Assembly (NCBI GenBank): GCA_002077065.1 | Contig: NAJO01000013.1 | Coordinates: 806,001 to 870,000, forward strand | Source of the DNA: Cryoendolithus antarcticus | Lineage: Eukaryota; Ascomycota; Dothideomycetes; Cladosporiales; Cladosporiaceae | Direction: 5' to 3' | Length of the DNA: 64,000 bases | Shown here: positions 10,507 to 21,860 of the stretch, piece after piece | Position numbering within the stretch: position 1 is the stretch's first letter | How the letters are laid out: the number at the start of each line of letters is the position of its first letter | Notes under the pieces: generated by a model | Seen by the model: only the letters and a program-made list of their open reading frames with translations | Databases searched by the model: none | Told to the model about the DNA's origin: nothing | Made by a program: the position numbers and the translations under genes

Positions 10507-11001
10507 GGGGATGCATGGATCGAAGCGCTGCCATGGTCTGGACATCGGCGAGAGTGAAGTTGTGTTGGCCTGAGGCTCACAGCCTGGACAACACAGGTCA
10601 TCGACGCTGCACCTCTGCCACCGATTGCACCAAACACACGCCCGTCACATATAACACATGGGACCTTCCATGGGTCCCTAAAGGCTGGTCATTTGCGATT
10701 CGTTACTTGTCACACATCGACGTAGACAGAGAATCCTTCGGGCACAGACGGCTTGCCCTCGACCGCATTAGGACATAAGGGCCGCTCGCTTAGCTGGGCT
10801 AGCGCGGTCGCACTCCATGAATGCTGCACTTCACCTCATGCACCTGGCAGGCACCTATATTGTTGACTCACACCAATGTGTTACATGGTAGGGAGCATGG
10901 CATGTGCTTGAAGCTGGGCGATGCAGAGGTAATGATATATCTGGCTTGATTTTCCTGCTAGACATCTTCCCTCTTCCGTGTCACTGTTCGTGCTATTGAT
11001 C
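10507..11001. other. Intergenic gap
   Basis: Lies between the Ubp8 stop and the P450 start; both genes are on the plus strand. No coding signal or repeat is apparent. Confidence 0.5.
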
Positions 11002-12800
11002 ATGTTGGACTCTACCCAGACCTATCGGACTATCGTGCCTTTCGTCGGACCACTCGCATGGACGACATTGCGAGTGGTCGGGTATGCTCTCGCGGGCACG
11101 GTCGCTGCTACGGGCGGTCTGATCATCACCTTCGTTGCACTCCAGGTCCAGCGTATCAGAACAGCACCTGATCAGATTCCCTGGGCCGGAGTCGAGAGGT
11201 ACAAGATCTTCCCCAAGCTGCGAGCTACTATCGCAAGTCTTGCCAGAGACCGTGAGCATCTCGAAGCAGCGTGGGAGAGAGTGAGCGCTCTGGTATGTCC
11301 TCTCGGACGATCGCAGCTAAAGCATTGCCAGTACACCTCTACCAACAAACCCTTCACCCTCCCCAACCTCCTCTGGCCGTTGACCATCCTTCCTCCTTCA
11401 GAAGCTACGTGGCTCATATCGCAACCCGAGCATGTCTTGAGTGTCAATAAAACCCAAGACGATGTAATGGGCCTCGCGCACCTAGGACCTGGGCCAACCC
11501 TCGAATCCGTCCACGACTTCTCCGTCATCACCCGGGATCTCACACGGCAGATCCCAGCTTGTACAATGGAGATGTTCGAAGAAGTCAAGCATAGCTTCGA
11601 TGCGCATTTCGGCGATCCCGAGAAAGGGTCAGACTGGCAAGACATCAAGCTAATGAAAATCGTCGAGAGTTCGGTGCTAGACGTCGCAAGCCGCCTCGTC
11701 GTCGGCGCCCCGCTCTGTCGATCCGAGCAGTACAGGAAAGCAGTGAGTGCCTACATCACGATCAACGGCTTCACGGCGCTGTTCGTGCAGGCATTTGTGC
11801 CACCGACGCTGTCGTCGCTGGCGTTTGGGGCGCTGAAGTGGCCGGTGTTTTACTCTCGATGGCGGGCTGCGAGGCTGTTCTATCCGGAGGTCGAGTGTAG
11901 GGTTGCCGCGCTGAGGGACGCGAGGTATGAGAAAGAGGCATTGCAGGAGAGAGAGAACGATCTGATGCAGTGGATTATTGAGTCTGCGGCTGCGAAGGGT
12001 GACCCGGCGGAGTTCGATCCGAAAATTCTGGCGCACAAGCTGCTTTTGCTCAACCTCTTCAGTATGTATCCTCTTCCTGAGCTGTGTGGCTTTGTGCACT
12101 GACACGTACACTAGCAATCGCAACACTCTATCTCACTCTCTCCACCACCCTACTGACCCTGCTGTCCTCATCCGACGCAGCAGATATTCTCGCCACCCTT
12201 CGAGGCGAAGCCACAGAGATATTGCCAAGGCTCGCACAAGATCCAACTGCGACGCGCAAAATGCACGCGCACGACTCGCTCATCAGAGAGACGATGCGGT
12301 ATGAGCCCATGAGCGATACCGGGCTGATGAGAGAGGTGCTCTCACCTTCCGGGATCACTACGCCTTCCGGCACTTTCTTGCCACAGGGAAGTCATGTCGG
12401 CGTATCGGTGCGGCAGATGCAACGTTCTGGTGGCAAGTCGGCGGATGATTATCAGCCGTTTCGCTTCGTGCCTTCCACGGCGTCATCTGAGCTTGAGGCT
12501 GAAGCCACGAAGCCACCAACAGCTGTCCAGGTCTCCGAATCCCACCTCTCCTTCGGCATGGGTCGACACGTCTGTCCTGGACGCTTCTTTGCAGTGAACA
12601 CGCTCAAGCTTATGCTTGGATACATGGTGCTGACATGGAAGTTCGAGCCGCTCAAGGAGAAGGCGAAGTTCATTCAGATCGCAGGAGCAAGTATCGGGAG
12701 TGAGAAGACTGTTGTGAGGATTCGACGGAGAGTCGCAGGGGGGCGAGAGAGTGGGGATGTTGTGGAGAAGACTTCCGGCGAATCCCAGGTCACTGGGTAG
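11002..12800 (+). CDS. Cytochrome P450 monooxygenase, ent-kaurene-oxidase-like group
   Basis: The ATG at 11002 opens an N-terminal membrane anchor (GYALAGTVAATGGLIITFVA). Exons are 11002 to about 11280 or 11292, 11332-12061 and 12115-12800. The first intron is ambiguous: GTGAGC at 11281 (51 nt) or GTATGT at 11293 (39 nt), both ending at 11331 and both in frame, giving 564 or 568 aa. Motifs seen are the ExxR helix in LIRETMRYEP and the heme loop FGMGRHVCPGRFFA with the ligand Cys codon at 12573-12575. The GRHxCPGRFFA form is typical of fungal P450s near ent-kaurene oxidases (CYP68/CYP503-like; family knowledge). The I-helix reads TLYLTLSTTL and lacks the usual acidic-Thr pair. The neighbours are not biosynthetic, so the substrate is unknown. 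Confidence 0.85.
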
Positions 12801-12920
12801 ACACTAGAGGTCAAGAGAACGGACGGGGAGTTGATCCCAGCTCGTGTACGTGTAGGAAGTGGTCCACTCATGTATTGTATGCGAAGGCTCCACTCATCGT
12901 CATCGCGTGTTGGATGAGCT

Positions 12921-13963
12921 TCATGTCGTGTGTGCCGCGAGCCGATCAAACGCTAGCTGAACCTTAGTAGTTAAGTCATGCTTCAACAGTCCGATCGGTT
13001 TCTCGAGATCAAGTCGCCTTGACATAGGGATGTCGGACGCTGTCGTCCCCGCAGGTGGTCCAGGTAAGCGATGCGACATCGCACCCGCTCCCACGAAATC
13101 CGCCACGTTTCCCGCGAACCCTCGGAAGTCACACGGCAGGGTCACACAGGCCGCCTCTACATCGCCGTCGCTCACTAGTCGTCCACCCTCATACTCGGTA
13201 GCTTCCATCACAGCGTTCAGTACATCTCTCTCCAACCGCTCCCTGATCTGCGTTGCATCCGCATTCCAGCTCCAGAAGTCCTTGACATTGATCGTCTTAG
13301 CGTTCTTCTGTACGGTAGGCGCGAAATGCTGTTTCATCCTTTCTGTAACCAGCGTTCGCCAATGTGATTTCTTAGACAGATGAGCGATGACGGAAGCGTC
13401 ATTGAGGACGTAAGACGTCGCTGGGAGGGCGTCTGAAAGGGAGGAGTGATGGCCTGACTGAAGAGATGCTTTGGATTTCTCCGATGGGCTGCCAGACGGG
13501 GGGATGAGAGATGTGCTGAAAGGGAGGAGGAAGTGCTTGGGAAGTTTGGCCGAGGTGAGAGTGCAGTGGCGGACCGGGGAGGCGAGGGCGAGAGCTACGG
13601 GAGGCATAAGAAAGCGAAGAGCGGTATTGACGCAAAAGGATTGACACGCTTACCGTATGGATTCAAGGCGAGGGCCTTCTGGAATTCTGTCAAGTCCTCT
13701 GGCTTCTGCTGCTCTCGTGATGCTTTCGGCTTGCGGTTTGCGCGTGGCTTGTCGCCGACAAGCAATGGCGAAATGGGCAACGGTGGGTTGCCATAGTTCC
13801 GACGTCTCAGAAGTTCGGCTTTGCCATCTACTGGCGGGTTTGCGCCAGTGCTCCCGGGGGCTTCGTCATGTGGTCGACACGCTGTCGTTGCGATGCGTCT
13901 GAGACTGTTCAGCTGATGCGTGAGGGCGCGATGTACGGCGTCGTCCTGTCTGCGCAAGAGCAT
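12921..13963 (-). CDS. Unrecognised protein, possibly mitochondrial
   Basis: Two exons, 13963-13654 and 13594-12921 (59-nt intron, GTAAGC to CCGTAG), give 327 aa. The join makes NPYALALASPVRHCTLTSAK, a continuous and conserved-looking block. The N-terminus MLLRRQDDAVHRALTHQLN is Arg-rich with few acids, which suggests a mitochondrial presequence (inference). Further on are KHFLLPFSTSLIPP, SYVLNDASVIAHLSKKSHW and a C-terminal IPMSRRLDLEKPIGLLKHD. I do not recognise the family. The start is uncertain because an upstream ATG near 14041 is in another frame. The 3' end is 120 bp from the convergent P450 stop. Confidence 0.65.
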
Positions 13964-14165
13964 CTGCGCATCGTCTTGGGACGCGATCCAGAGGAAATCT
14001 GTATGCGCCAACGAAGTGCTTTCGTGAGAATTGTCGTGTACATATTGGTGCGAGACGGGTGCAAGACGAGGGGGTGTTGCAACTTATGGCGGGAGTGTAC
14101 CCAATTGGGTAATTGCACCTCACTCGACTCCAACTCATATCACTCCACCATCCGCATACACCATC

Positions 14166-15025
14166 ATGGAGCCTTTGGCACGTTCGAGCCTACGGGCGTT
14201 CCGCTCAGTATCATCTCGAACAACACTGCCCGCAGTTTGTAGAAGCTTCACCGGCTTCACAGGTCTGCCAGGCGTGCACAATGGCACCCGGCCGAAGCCG
14301 CCCAGTTCGGCGCTGCCGATGCCCTACGTAACGGAGACAGTGGTATGTCTCGTTCCAGTGTACACATACAGCAGCATGCTGACCGACTAGGGAGGTGGCT
14401 GGCACACATGTAAGACCCAAGTAGATGACGATTCGAAGCGCTCAGAACTGATCCTTTGAACCCCCCAGCCGACATCTTCTCCCGCCTCCTCAAAGAACGC
14501 ATCATCTGCCTCAACGGCGAAGTCGAAGAAGTGACCTCCGCCAGCATTGTAGCCCAGCTCCTCTTCCTCGAATCCGAAGCCCCCAGCAAACCCATAAACC
14601 TCTACATAAACTCCCCCGGAGGCAGCGTCACAGCCGGTCTGGCGATCTACGATACAATCCAGTACATCCAATCGCCCGTGACGACAATATGCCTCGGCCA
14701 AGCCGCTTCAATGGGCAGTCTACTACTCTGCGGCGGCGAGAAAGGGCAACGATACTGCTTGCCACATAGCAGAATTATGGTGCATCAGGTTAGTGGCGGG
14801 TACTCTGGGCAGGCGACGGATATTGCGATACATGCGAAGGAGATACTCAGGGTGAGGGAGCAGTTGAATAAGATTTACCAGAGGCATTTGACGGTTGAGA
14901 AGAGTTTGGAGGAAATTGGAAGGGTAATGGAGAGGGACTTCTTCATGAGTGCTGAGGAGGCGTTGGAGTGGGGGATTATTGATAAGGTGTTGGGGAGGAG
15001 GGACGACGTGAAGGAGGAGAGGTGA
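14166..15025 (+). CDS. CLPP: Mitochondrial ATP-dependent Clp protease proteolytic subunit
   Basis: Three exons, 14166-14342, 14391-14409 and 14469-15025, give 250 aa. The middle exon is only 19 nt and restores [19 protein letters not shown], the conserved entry to the ClpP fold. The N-terminal 50 residues ([18 protein letters not shown]) are a mitochondrial presequence. The catalytic Ser lies in [11 protein letters not shown], the His in HSRIMVHQ and the Asp in [11 protein letters not shown]; the [16 protein letters not shown] loop is intact. ClpP forms the double-heptamer chamber driven by ClpX in the matrix (family knowledge). It is 203 bp from the divergent unrecognised gene. Confidence 0.94.
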
Positions 15026-15690
15026 TCGTTGACGTGAGGTCAGACGGTGAGGAGAACTTCGTGCGCAGCGAGTGATGCCACGACTAGGTCGACGCGAGTA
15101 TCCTGTTCGGTCCGAGACGAGACGCAGCAAGATCCCTTAGCCACGGCAACGGTCGGACCACCTCAACACGATTCTCGACGATAAGATGATCCGGTCTAGC
15201 ACTCGATGCCAGCCAGCACAGAGGCTACCATAGAGCATCACCAATGGACATGGCAGCTAGCGTGCAAAGCGTACTCTGTAACTGGGAGGCCATGCTGTTC
15301 GCGAGGGCGTGCATACGAGTCAGACGCAATACCTGACGAATTCCATCTCCTCGTCTCCAGGCGCTCATGTCCTTCTATCTCAATCGTTTGCGTGCCTGCA
15401 CAGATTTGCCCTGCATGTGAAGCCACGGGAGCGCCCGCAGAATCGACGTGGCAGGCGCGAATTTCAAGTCGATCTGTTGACTGTGAATCCGGCTCTCCTT
15501 CTCAGCTCTGACACGACCGCCTCTTCGCGTTTCCAGTGCTGACCGCATTCGCTGCCAATTCCTATCCAACAGGGTCGATTTGATTATCTGACTCCTCCGA
15601 GCGACTCTCCTGCGGCCAACATTGCCTGGCCTGATCCTTGACCGACAGTACCGTACTACCACACAAACGCATACCGAGAAAATCACTGAG
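15026..15690. other. Intergenic region upstream of the eIF2A gene
   Basis: About 665 bp between the ClpP stop and the eIF2A ATG, probably the 3' UTR plus promoter. Reading frames here have no recognisable features. Confidence 0.5.
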
Positions 15691-17854
15691 ATGGCGCAAC
15701 CAACGCAGCTTGCTTGTAAGTGCATACTACCTAGAAATACATCAATGCGCTCACTAACACTCTCTGGTAGTCCGCACATCCAAGCACATCGGAGTGCTCG
15801 ACGCTGCGCCGGTCTACGAGCAACTGCCAGGCTTCGTACGGCCTGAAGGTAATCTTCGCTGCTGCACGTACTCGCCCGATGGCCGCTTCTTCGCCTACGC
15901 TTCACCAGACGCCGTGACTGTCGTCGACGCCTCGGTCGGCCATCTGATCACGACCTTGCCAGCGCAGAATGTCTACCAAATCGGCTTCTCGCATGCCGGA
16001 ACCTACATCATCACCTGGCAGCAACCGACCAAGGACGAAGACGGCAATGCGACCAAGAACCTCAAGATCTGGCGTACTATCGACGACAACGCGGGCGAGG
16101 GTGGAGAGCGGGACGTGGTCGGCAAATTTGTGCAGAAGAGCCAGACGGGGTGGAACCTGCAGTACACGCATGATGAGCAGTACTGCGCGCGATGCGTCAA
16201 TAACGAGGTGCAATTCTTCAAGAGCAACGATCTGAGCACCGTGTGGAACCACCTGCGCGTCGAGGGTGTGTCCGACTTTGCGCTCTCGCCTGGTGCGCAG
16301 AACAGCTCTGTGGCTGTGTTCGTGCCTGAGCGCAAGGGCCAGCCGGCTGCGGTCAAAGTCTTCGCTGTGCCTGACTTTGAGACGCCAAAGTCGCAGAAAA
16401 GCTTCTTCAAAGGCGACAAGGTGCAGCTCAAGTGGAACAGTCAGGGCACCAGCCTGATTGTTCTGGCGCAGACGGAGGTCGACAAGAGCAACAAATCTTA
16501 CTATGGCGAGACGAACATGTACATCCTCAGCGCCAATGGTGGGTTTGACTCGAGGATCCAGCTGGACAAGGAGGGTCCAATTCACGATGTGACGTGGTCG
16601 CCCAGCGGCAAGGAGTTTGGTGTGGTTTATGGGTATATGCCTGCGAAGACCACAATTTTCAACCAGCGGGCTGTAGCGCAACACAGCTTCAGCCTCGGAC
16701 CTCGCAATACTATCCTCTTCTCTCCTCATGGTCGCTTCGTCTTGGTGGCCGGCTTTGGCAACTTAGCCGGTCAGATGGACATCTACGATCTAGAGAAGAA
16801 CTACGAGAAGGTGTGCATCATTGAAGCCAGCAATGCCAGCGTCTGCGAGTGGAGTCCAGACGGTCGACACATCCTCACAGCGACCACCAGCCCACGCCTG
16901 CGTGTCGACAATGCGATCCGCATTTGGCATGTGCAGGGCGGTCTGATGTACAACGAGGAGATGCACGAGCTATACCATGTCATCTGGCGCCCGCAGACGA
17001 CAGCGCAGCATCCTCTCGAAAACCCGCTCCATACTGCGCCGGCGCCACACCCGTCAGCTATGGAGTTCCTTGGTAAGGTCAAGACCCCTTCCAAGCCAGC
17101 GGGTGCATACCGGCCACCTGGCGCCCGCGGCACTGCTACACCTCTAGCCTTCAAGCGAGAGGACGAAGGTGGTGCAGCCTTCATCCGCGAGATGATGTCA
17201 GGCAAGACAGATAAGGTCAACGGTTTCGGCGGCGCACGGCGACAGGTCCCCGGCGCCGAGACCGTTGAGCCAGCCGCTGCTACAAACGGCACACCCGGTG
17301 CTGTGCCAGCAGAAGGCGACGAGAATCTCAGCAAAGCCGCGCTGAAGAACAAGAAGAAGCGCGAAGCCAAGAAGGCTAAAGACGCCGAAGCCAAGACTGC
17401 CGGCCTTGCCTCAGCACCAGCAACGAACGGCAACGGTGATGCCTCACACGCCACCCAATCCTCCCTCAGCCCCTCCCGCCACCCCTCCGATCGTCCCCGT
17501 AGCCGCAGCAAGACCTCCCACGACCAAAACCCCCGTGTCCCCTCCGACCAGCGCACAACCCCAAAACCCACTCCCGCTCCCATATCCACCACGCCCGCCA
17601 AACCACCAGGCCTTTCCGCAACCCCTCAACACCTCCCTCCAGCCGACGATCCGCCCGAACTCAGCGTCACGAGTCCCCTGGCCGGCACGCCCAATGAAAA
17701 GAAAATCCGCAGCTTGCTTAAGAAGCTCCGCGCTATTGACGATTTGAGAATGCGGCAGGCGGGCGGGGAGAAACTGGAGGGCACGCAGGTGCTGAAGATT
17801 GGGAGTGAAGTTGGGGTTAGGAAGGAGCTGGAGGGATTGGGGTGGAGGGAGTAG
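15691..17854 (+). CDS. Eukaryotic translation initiation factor 2A (eIF2A)
   Basis: Exon 1 is only 25 nt (15691-15715); after a 55-nt intron exon 2 runs 15771-17854, giving 702 aa. The splice gives MAQPTQLAFRTSKHIGVLD. The first ~430 residues form a beta-propeller with repeated blades (YSPDGRFFAYASPD, WSPSGKEFGVVYGY, FSPHGRFVLVAGFGNLAGQ, WSPDGRHILTATTSPRLRVD), the last being the eIF2A signature. Then come a basic linker (PSKPAGAYRPPGARG), a Lys-rich stretch NKKKREAKKAKD, a Pro/Ser-rich low-complexity part and a terminal helix EKKIRSLLKKLRAIDDLR. eIF2A delivers Met-tRNA to 40S subunits in specialised initiation (family knowledge). Confidence 0.93.
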
Positions 17855-18282
17855 GCCTCTCACGTTCACGTTCTCAAACATTAGCGGTATTTCGAGAGGG
17901 CTGTGCGGAGGATGCGGAAGAGGGTTCCGGAGGTGCAGGGACGTACGGACGGGAGTATGGTGGAGGAGCAAAGAGTAGATAAGGGGAAGGAGAAGGCCCA
18001 CGCAATGTAAGCGGCGCGAGATCTAGTGCGTGTGCGGCTACGAGGCCTTGTCGCGACACGCGAAGCCGGCAGCCTCGTATACCAGCCAATGCTCACCGAT
18101 GCGGTGCCACAATTTAGACGCTTTGGCAATCAGCAGTATGTTTATGCTTCGTGCCACCGAGCCGTTGTGCGTCAGACCGGAAAACTCTTATCGTACTCGC
18201 GATCCTCAGTCTCCGCCTTGGCCTTCAACTTCCTAAACCCTCCCAAGACCTTGATGAAAGTCTTCCGGGACCAGTTTTTCCC
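17855..18282. other. Convergent intergenic gap
   Basis: Between the stops of the eIF2A gene and the F-box-like gene. No coding signal seen. Confidence 0.5.
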
Positions 18283-18945
18283 CTAAAGAGCCATCTCCAG
18301 CGCATCGATTCCGCGGCGAAGCTCGGCGTTGTAGATCTCCACGTGATCCCACTCTGTCTCCCTATCATCGTCGTCATCGTCATCAACGAGATCCGCGGCG
18401 TCCGGGTCAGGCACTCGGCCGCAAACCACTTTGCCACTGCGAGTAATTTCAAGCTCGAACATCAGCGGCTGCAGGTAGTCTCCCCCGTAGCGGAGATCAG
18501 TATGCAAAGAGACTTTGCGCATATCCTTGATGTCGTCGTTTGTAAGCGATAGCGCCCATTGCCTTGCTTGTCTGGTATCCGCGAGTGCTCCCTTGAGACG
18601 TGGATCTACCGTCATGCCTGGGCCGATGTCGATGCGGAAGTGCGTGAGGGAGTAGAATAATGGCAGGAGCTCGTTGCGGAGCTGGCGTGACGTAAAAGCA
18701 AGGTTGGGTTGCCACCAGTCACGGTCTGGTACTGGCTTGTAGAGGACCAAAGCGTAAATCTCGGTGCGAAGCTCGGCGGGGAGATCGAGAAGCGAGTTTG
18801 ATGGTCGTTGAGCTGTGAGCTGGGAGTGGCGCGATGTGTGCTTGGCAAGCTCTTGCGGCGGCCCTGGTTCACAGGTGCACACATATGGCCCTCCACGTGT
18901 GCATCTTCGACATGGGCTGAAGTGGGTCCAAGCGAAGCCAGGCAT
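18283..18945 (-). CDS. F-box-like protein of unknown target
   Basis: Single exon, 220 aa from the ATG at 18945. A Cys-rich start (CRRCTRGGPYVCTCEPG) precedes an F-box-like motif, LLDLPAELRTEIYALVLYKP, followed by LAFTSRQLRNELLPLFYSLTHF. This LP-x-E-L-R-x-x-I-Y block plus a downstream R-x-L-R-x-E is common in small fungal F-box/2EXR-type proteins. A run of seven Asp follows (LVDDDDDDDRE). F-box proteins usually recruit substrates to SCF ubiquitin ligases; that role is inferred only from the motif. The target cannot be predicted. Confidence 0.6.
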   Translation of the reverse strand: MPGFAWTHFSPCRRCTRGGPYVCTCEPGPPQELAKHTSRHSQLTAQRPSNSLLDLPAELRTEIYALVLYKPVPDRDWWQPNLAFTSRQLRNELLPLFYSLTHFRIDIGPGMTVDPRLKGALADTRQARQWALSLTNDDIKDMRKVSLHTDLRYGGDYLQPLMFELEITRSGKVVCGRVPDPDAADLVDDDDDDDRETEWDHVEIYNAELRRGIDALEMAL

Positions 18946-19173
18946 CGTGTGAACTGTTGGCACGAAGGACTGTCAGAGTAGCCCACAGCTGAGACCTTAG
19001 GGTGGCGTATGATGAGTTCCAGCCGTTTCCAGCCTGTGCTGCGATATGCCACTTCGGTGAAGAGAATTGAAGTGTATGGGCTGTCGGAGTGAACGAACGC
19101 ACTCCCCAGGCTCGATCTGATCGGCGGCTCCGTGATATCAGTCCAAACCTCCTGCAGTTTGCGACAACTCATT

Positions 19174-20134
19174 TCACCGACCCTTTCTCTTCTCAACCCA
19201 CTCCCTCCACCCCTTGTACTCCTCATAAGCAACCCCCACAACTTTCCCCTCATAAGTCACCAATTCCCCCTTCCCCTTGTCCCACGTCGCTCTCCAATCT
19301 TCCTCCCTCCCCCGCCACCCAGCTTTCCGCATCAAACTCACGACCGCCTCCTCCTTATCCCAGCCTTGCTCGGGAGCGACATCTGGCAGATACGTCGAGC
19401 TGAGCCGCCGTGAGCGTTCATAGAACGATATACGGATTCCGTGCAGTCCAAGCGTCCAGGCTAGCGGGTCACGGGAGGGAGAGGAGAAGTTTGTGAGAAG
19501 CGTAACGTGGGCTGAGAGAGAGGGAAAGAGGGACGCGGGGATGGGAGGGAAGCGGGGGTCTTCGAGGGCACTGCACATGCTGTCAATACATGTACCTCGC
19601 CATTCCATATAGACAGCCTTCAAGGTCTCACCTCGTCAACGCATAGCTCCGCAGCCCACTCTCTAGCTCCATGGGCTCGAACGTTCCTATGCATCCCCTC
19701 AAGCTCTTATGACCTGATCGAGCAGAGACGGTATTCCAGGTAATGAACAGTGGGACCTCAATATACTTCTCCTTCTTCCCTTTGCCGAGAGAGAAGATCG
19801 AGCTGACAGAGCTTTTTGAAGATGCTGGCGTAGCAACCCCACTCTCTCGCCCCGATGCAGTGGTGCTGCTCTTCCCCGACGAGGGCAGCGACGAGTTACT
19901 GCTGCCCGCCGAGCCTACGCTATAATTTAACAGGCGGGAGATACCCGCTGGCTTCGGTGCCTCATCATCGTTCTCCGTCTCGGCACCAGCCTCGGTCTCG
20001 ACGTCCTCATTGCGAAGGGAGAGCTGATACTCAGTCCATGAATCTTCTACCTGAGCAAGAGGAAGAGCTTTCCGCTTCTCCAAGGTAGCAGCGAGAGTCT
20101 CGAAGCAGAAGATGCAGTGTGCCGGAACAGCCAT
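19174..20134 (-). CDS. AMMECR1-domain protein
   Basis: Two exons, 20134-19632 and 19570-19174 (61-nt intron), give 299 aa. The AMMECR1 domain is split by the intron: exon 1 has PLFITWNTVSARSGHKSLRG followed by CIGTFEPMEL, and the join gives YALTSALEDPRFPPI, the highly conserved core. A Ser-rich insert of about 75 residues (SSNSSLPSSGKSS and following) interrupts the domain near its start, and the first residues MAVPAHCIFCFETL carry a CxxC pair. The family is universal and its biochemical role is not settled, so none is assigned. Confidence 0.9.
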
Positions 20135-20833
20135 GGCCAAGCCTATCGGGACCTGATCCTTACGATCGCTAATTTGGTGATTTTGCTATCGGGAAACGAT
20201 CAATGAAGCCAAAGGTATTGCTGCCCGACAATCAGAGAAGGAGAGAACGAGTGTGTTCAGCCTAGTTGCAGACTATAGCACGTGTTACGGAAATCGAGAG
20301 TCGAGCTGGCTTATCGTGTCAGACGGAGGTAGCAGGCACCTCACGCAAGTGACGTTGAACTGCCAAGGCTACGATGGTCATGCGAGCACAGGATCGGTTC
20401 CTATTACAGTCAACAGCACTGCTCCATACTACCTCAGGCTTGTCTCGGAAGAGTCCAGCCATCAGTGATTACTGTTCGATGCGAACGGCGCTTCAGCAAA
20501 CACCCTGAGCCACCCCTTTAGACCTAGAGGAGCGATCATGGCTTAGCACGCTAGATACTGTATGATCACCACCGTGCAGAGCCGCAAGGCAAAGCAAAAT
20601 TACCGAAGCCTGCAAGGTTCGAGATGAAGCTTTTGGTAAGTCTATAGGCCGTTGCAAGAAGGTAAAGTACATGCATTGTTCGTTGCTTGCCACGCTCGAA
20701 GGCGCAGCAGTAAAAGAGGGTATCGACAAGAAGCGTGAGCTACATGATGCCAGGGGCTACGATGAGTCTTTCGCCTTCATCGATGCAATCCGACGCCCAT
20801 CGCGACTGGGCCGCGGACAGATCTGCTGCCCAC
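20135..20833. other. Intergenic gap
   Basis: Between the AMMECR1 gene start and the 3' end of the WSC sensor gene, both on the minus strand. It probably holds the AMMECR1 promoter. No supported gene. Confidence 0.5.
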
Positions 20834-21860
20834 TCATGAGTTGTCCGGGTTGGCGACCTAAATCAATCGTCAGCATCGCAATCCTTGCTCAAGCCTAGCT
20901 AAAGACTGGAGAACTCACCCTCAATATCTTCCTCGAGTAATCCTGGTTGTCCGCAATACTCCCACTCGAGTTCCTCCGTCCCGCAGCAGCTTCAGCATCT
21001 AACCTCTGATCACTCATGTTTGAGTACGCCGTGCCCGGTGCTTTACCCTCGTTGCCACTGCGTCCCATGAAGGCGTTTACCTGCATAGCACGCTTGTATT
21101 CGTCCTCCGCTTGGCGTCGCTGGCGCCGTCGCATAAGCAGGAAGGCGCCGATGCAGATGGCTGCTATCGCGATCACGCCGACTACAACGCCAGCAGCGAT
21201 GCCGGCGACGTTAGGTTTCGAGGCCGGTGCGGATGTTGGCGTTGCGCGGGAGGACGCTGTCTGAGCTGGGGCTTGAGTGACGACTACTGTCGTCCCGGGC
21301 GCGACGCTTGTGATCACCGAGGGCTCGGCGCTCGAGGATGTTGGAGGAGGGGTCGTCGCTGGTGGTGTTGAGGAAGGTGTTGTCGAGCTCGTTATCCCTG
21401 AGCTGGAACTCGAATCTCCGCCGAACGACGCGACGTTATTTGTTGTACCGCTGAGGTAAACGGACCAGTAGTTGTTACCGCCGCCTGTCATCTTGTCAGC
21501 ACGCAACCTTACATCATTCTCTTGATCCCATCACTACTCACAGTTCTCCTTATCGTACCCATTACAAGGCGTACTACACATCTCATCCCCGACCTTCGTC
21601 CCCGGACTTGGCAACTTATCACCACACCAGCAATCGCTGCCGCCCGACAACCCCAATACCGCCTGACCCTGCTTCACGCATATCGGCTGACAGTACCCCG
21701 AAGTCTGATATGTCCATGGTCCTTGGTCCGTGAGTGGCTGTGAACTCGAGTAACAGCCCTGATATGTCATGGCATTGAGTGCTTGCGCATGTGTCGTTTG
21801 TGTGAAGAGTGGTAGTATGGCCAGCGCGTAGGCGGCGCTGGAAGCGAGTGTTGATGGCAT
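20834..21860 (-). CDS. WSC-domain cell-wall integrity sensor (Wsc1-like)
   Basis: Three exons, 21860-21542, 21484-20919 and 20857-20834 (introns 57 and 61 nt), give 302 aa. A signal peptide (AAYALAILPLFTQTTHAQA) leads into a Cys-rich WSC domain (YQGCYSSS, GYCQPICVKQG, DCWCGDKLP, CNGYDKENCGGNNYWSVY). A Ser/Thr/Pro mucin-like stem follows, then a single span (VAGIAAGVVVGVIAIAAICI), an Arg-rich stop-transfer (MRRRQRRQ) and a short cytosolic tail. The 24-nt last exon adds VANPDN, so the tail ends in KILRVANPDN, a usual fungal Wsc ending. Such sensors signal through Rho1 to the Pkc1 MAP-kinase pathway (family knowledge). Confidence 0.9.

Noticed and set aside
15902..16729. 275-codon minus-strand frame
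   Set aside because: Antisense to the eIF2A propeller; Arg/Leu/Val-rich composition is typical of a shadow.
16801..17601. 266-codon minus-strand frame
   Set aside because: Antisense to the eIF2A low-complexity region.
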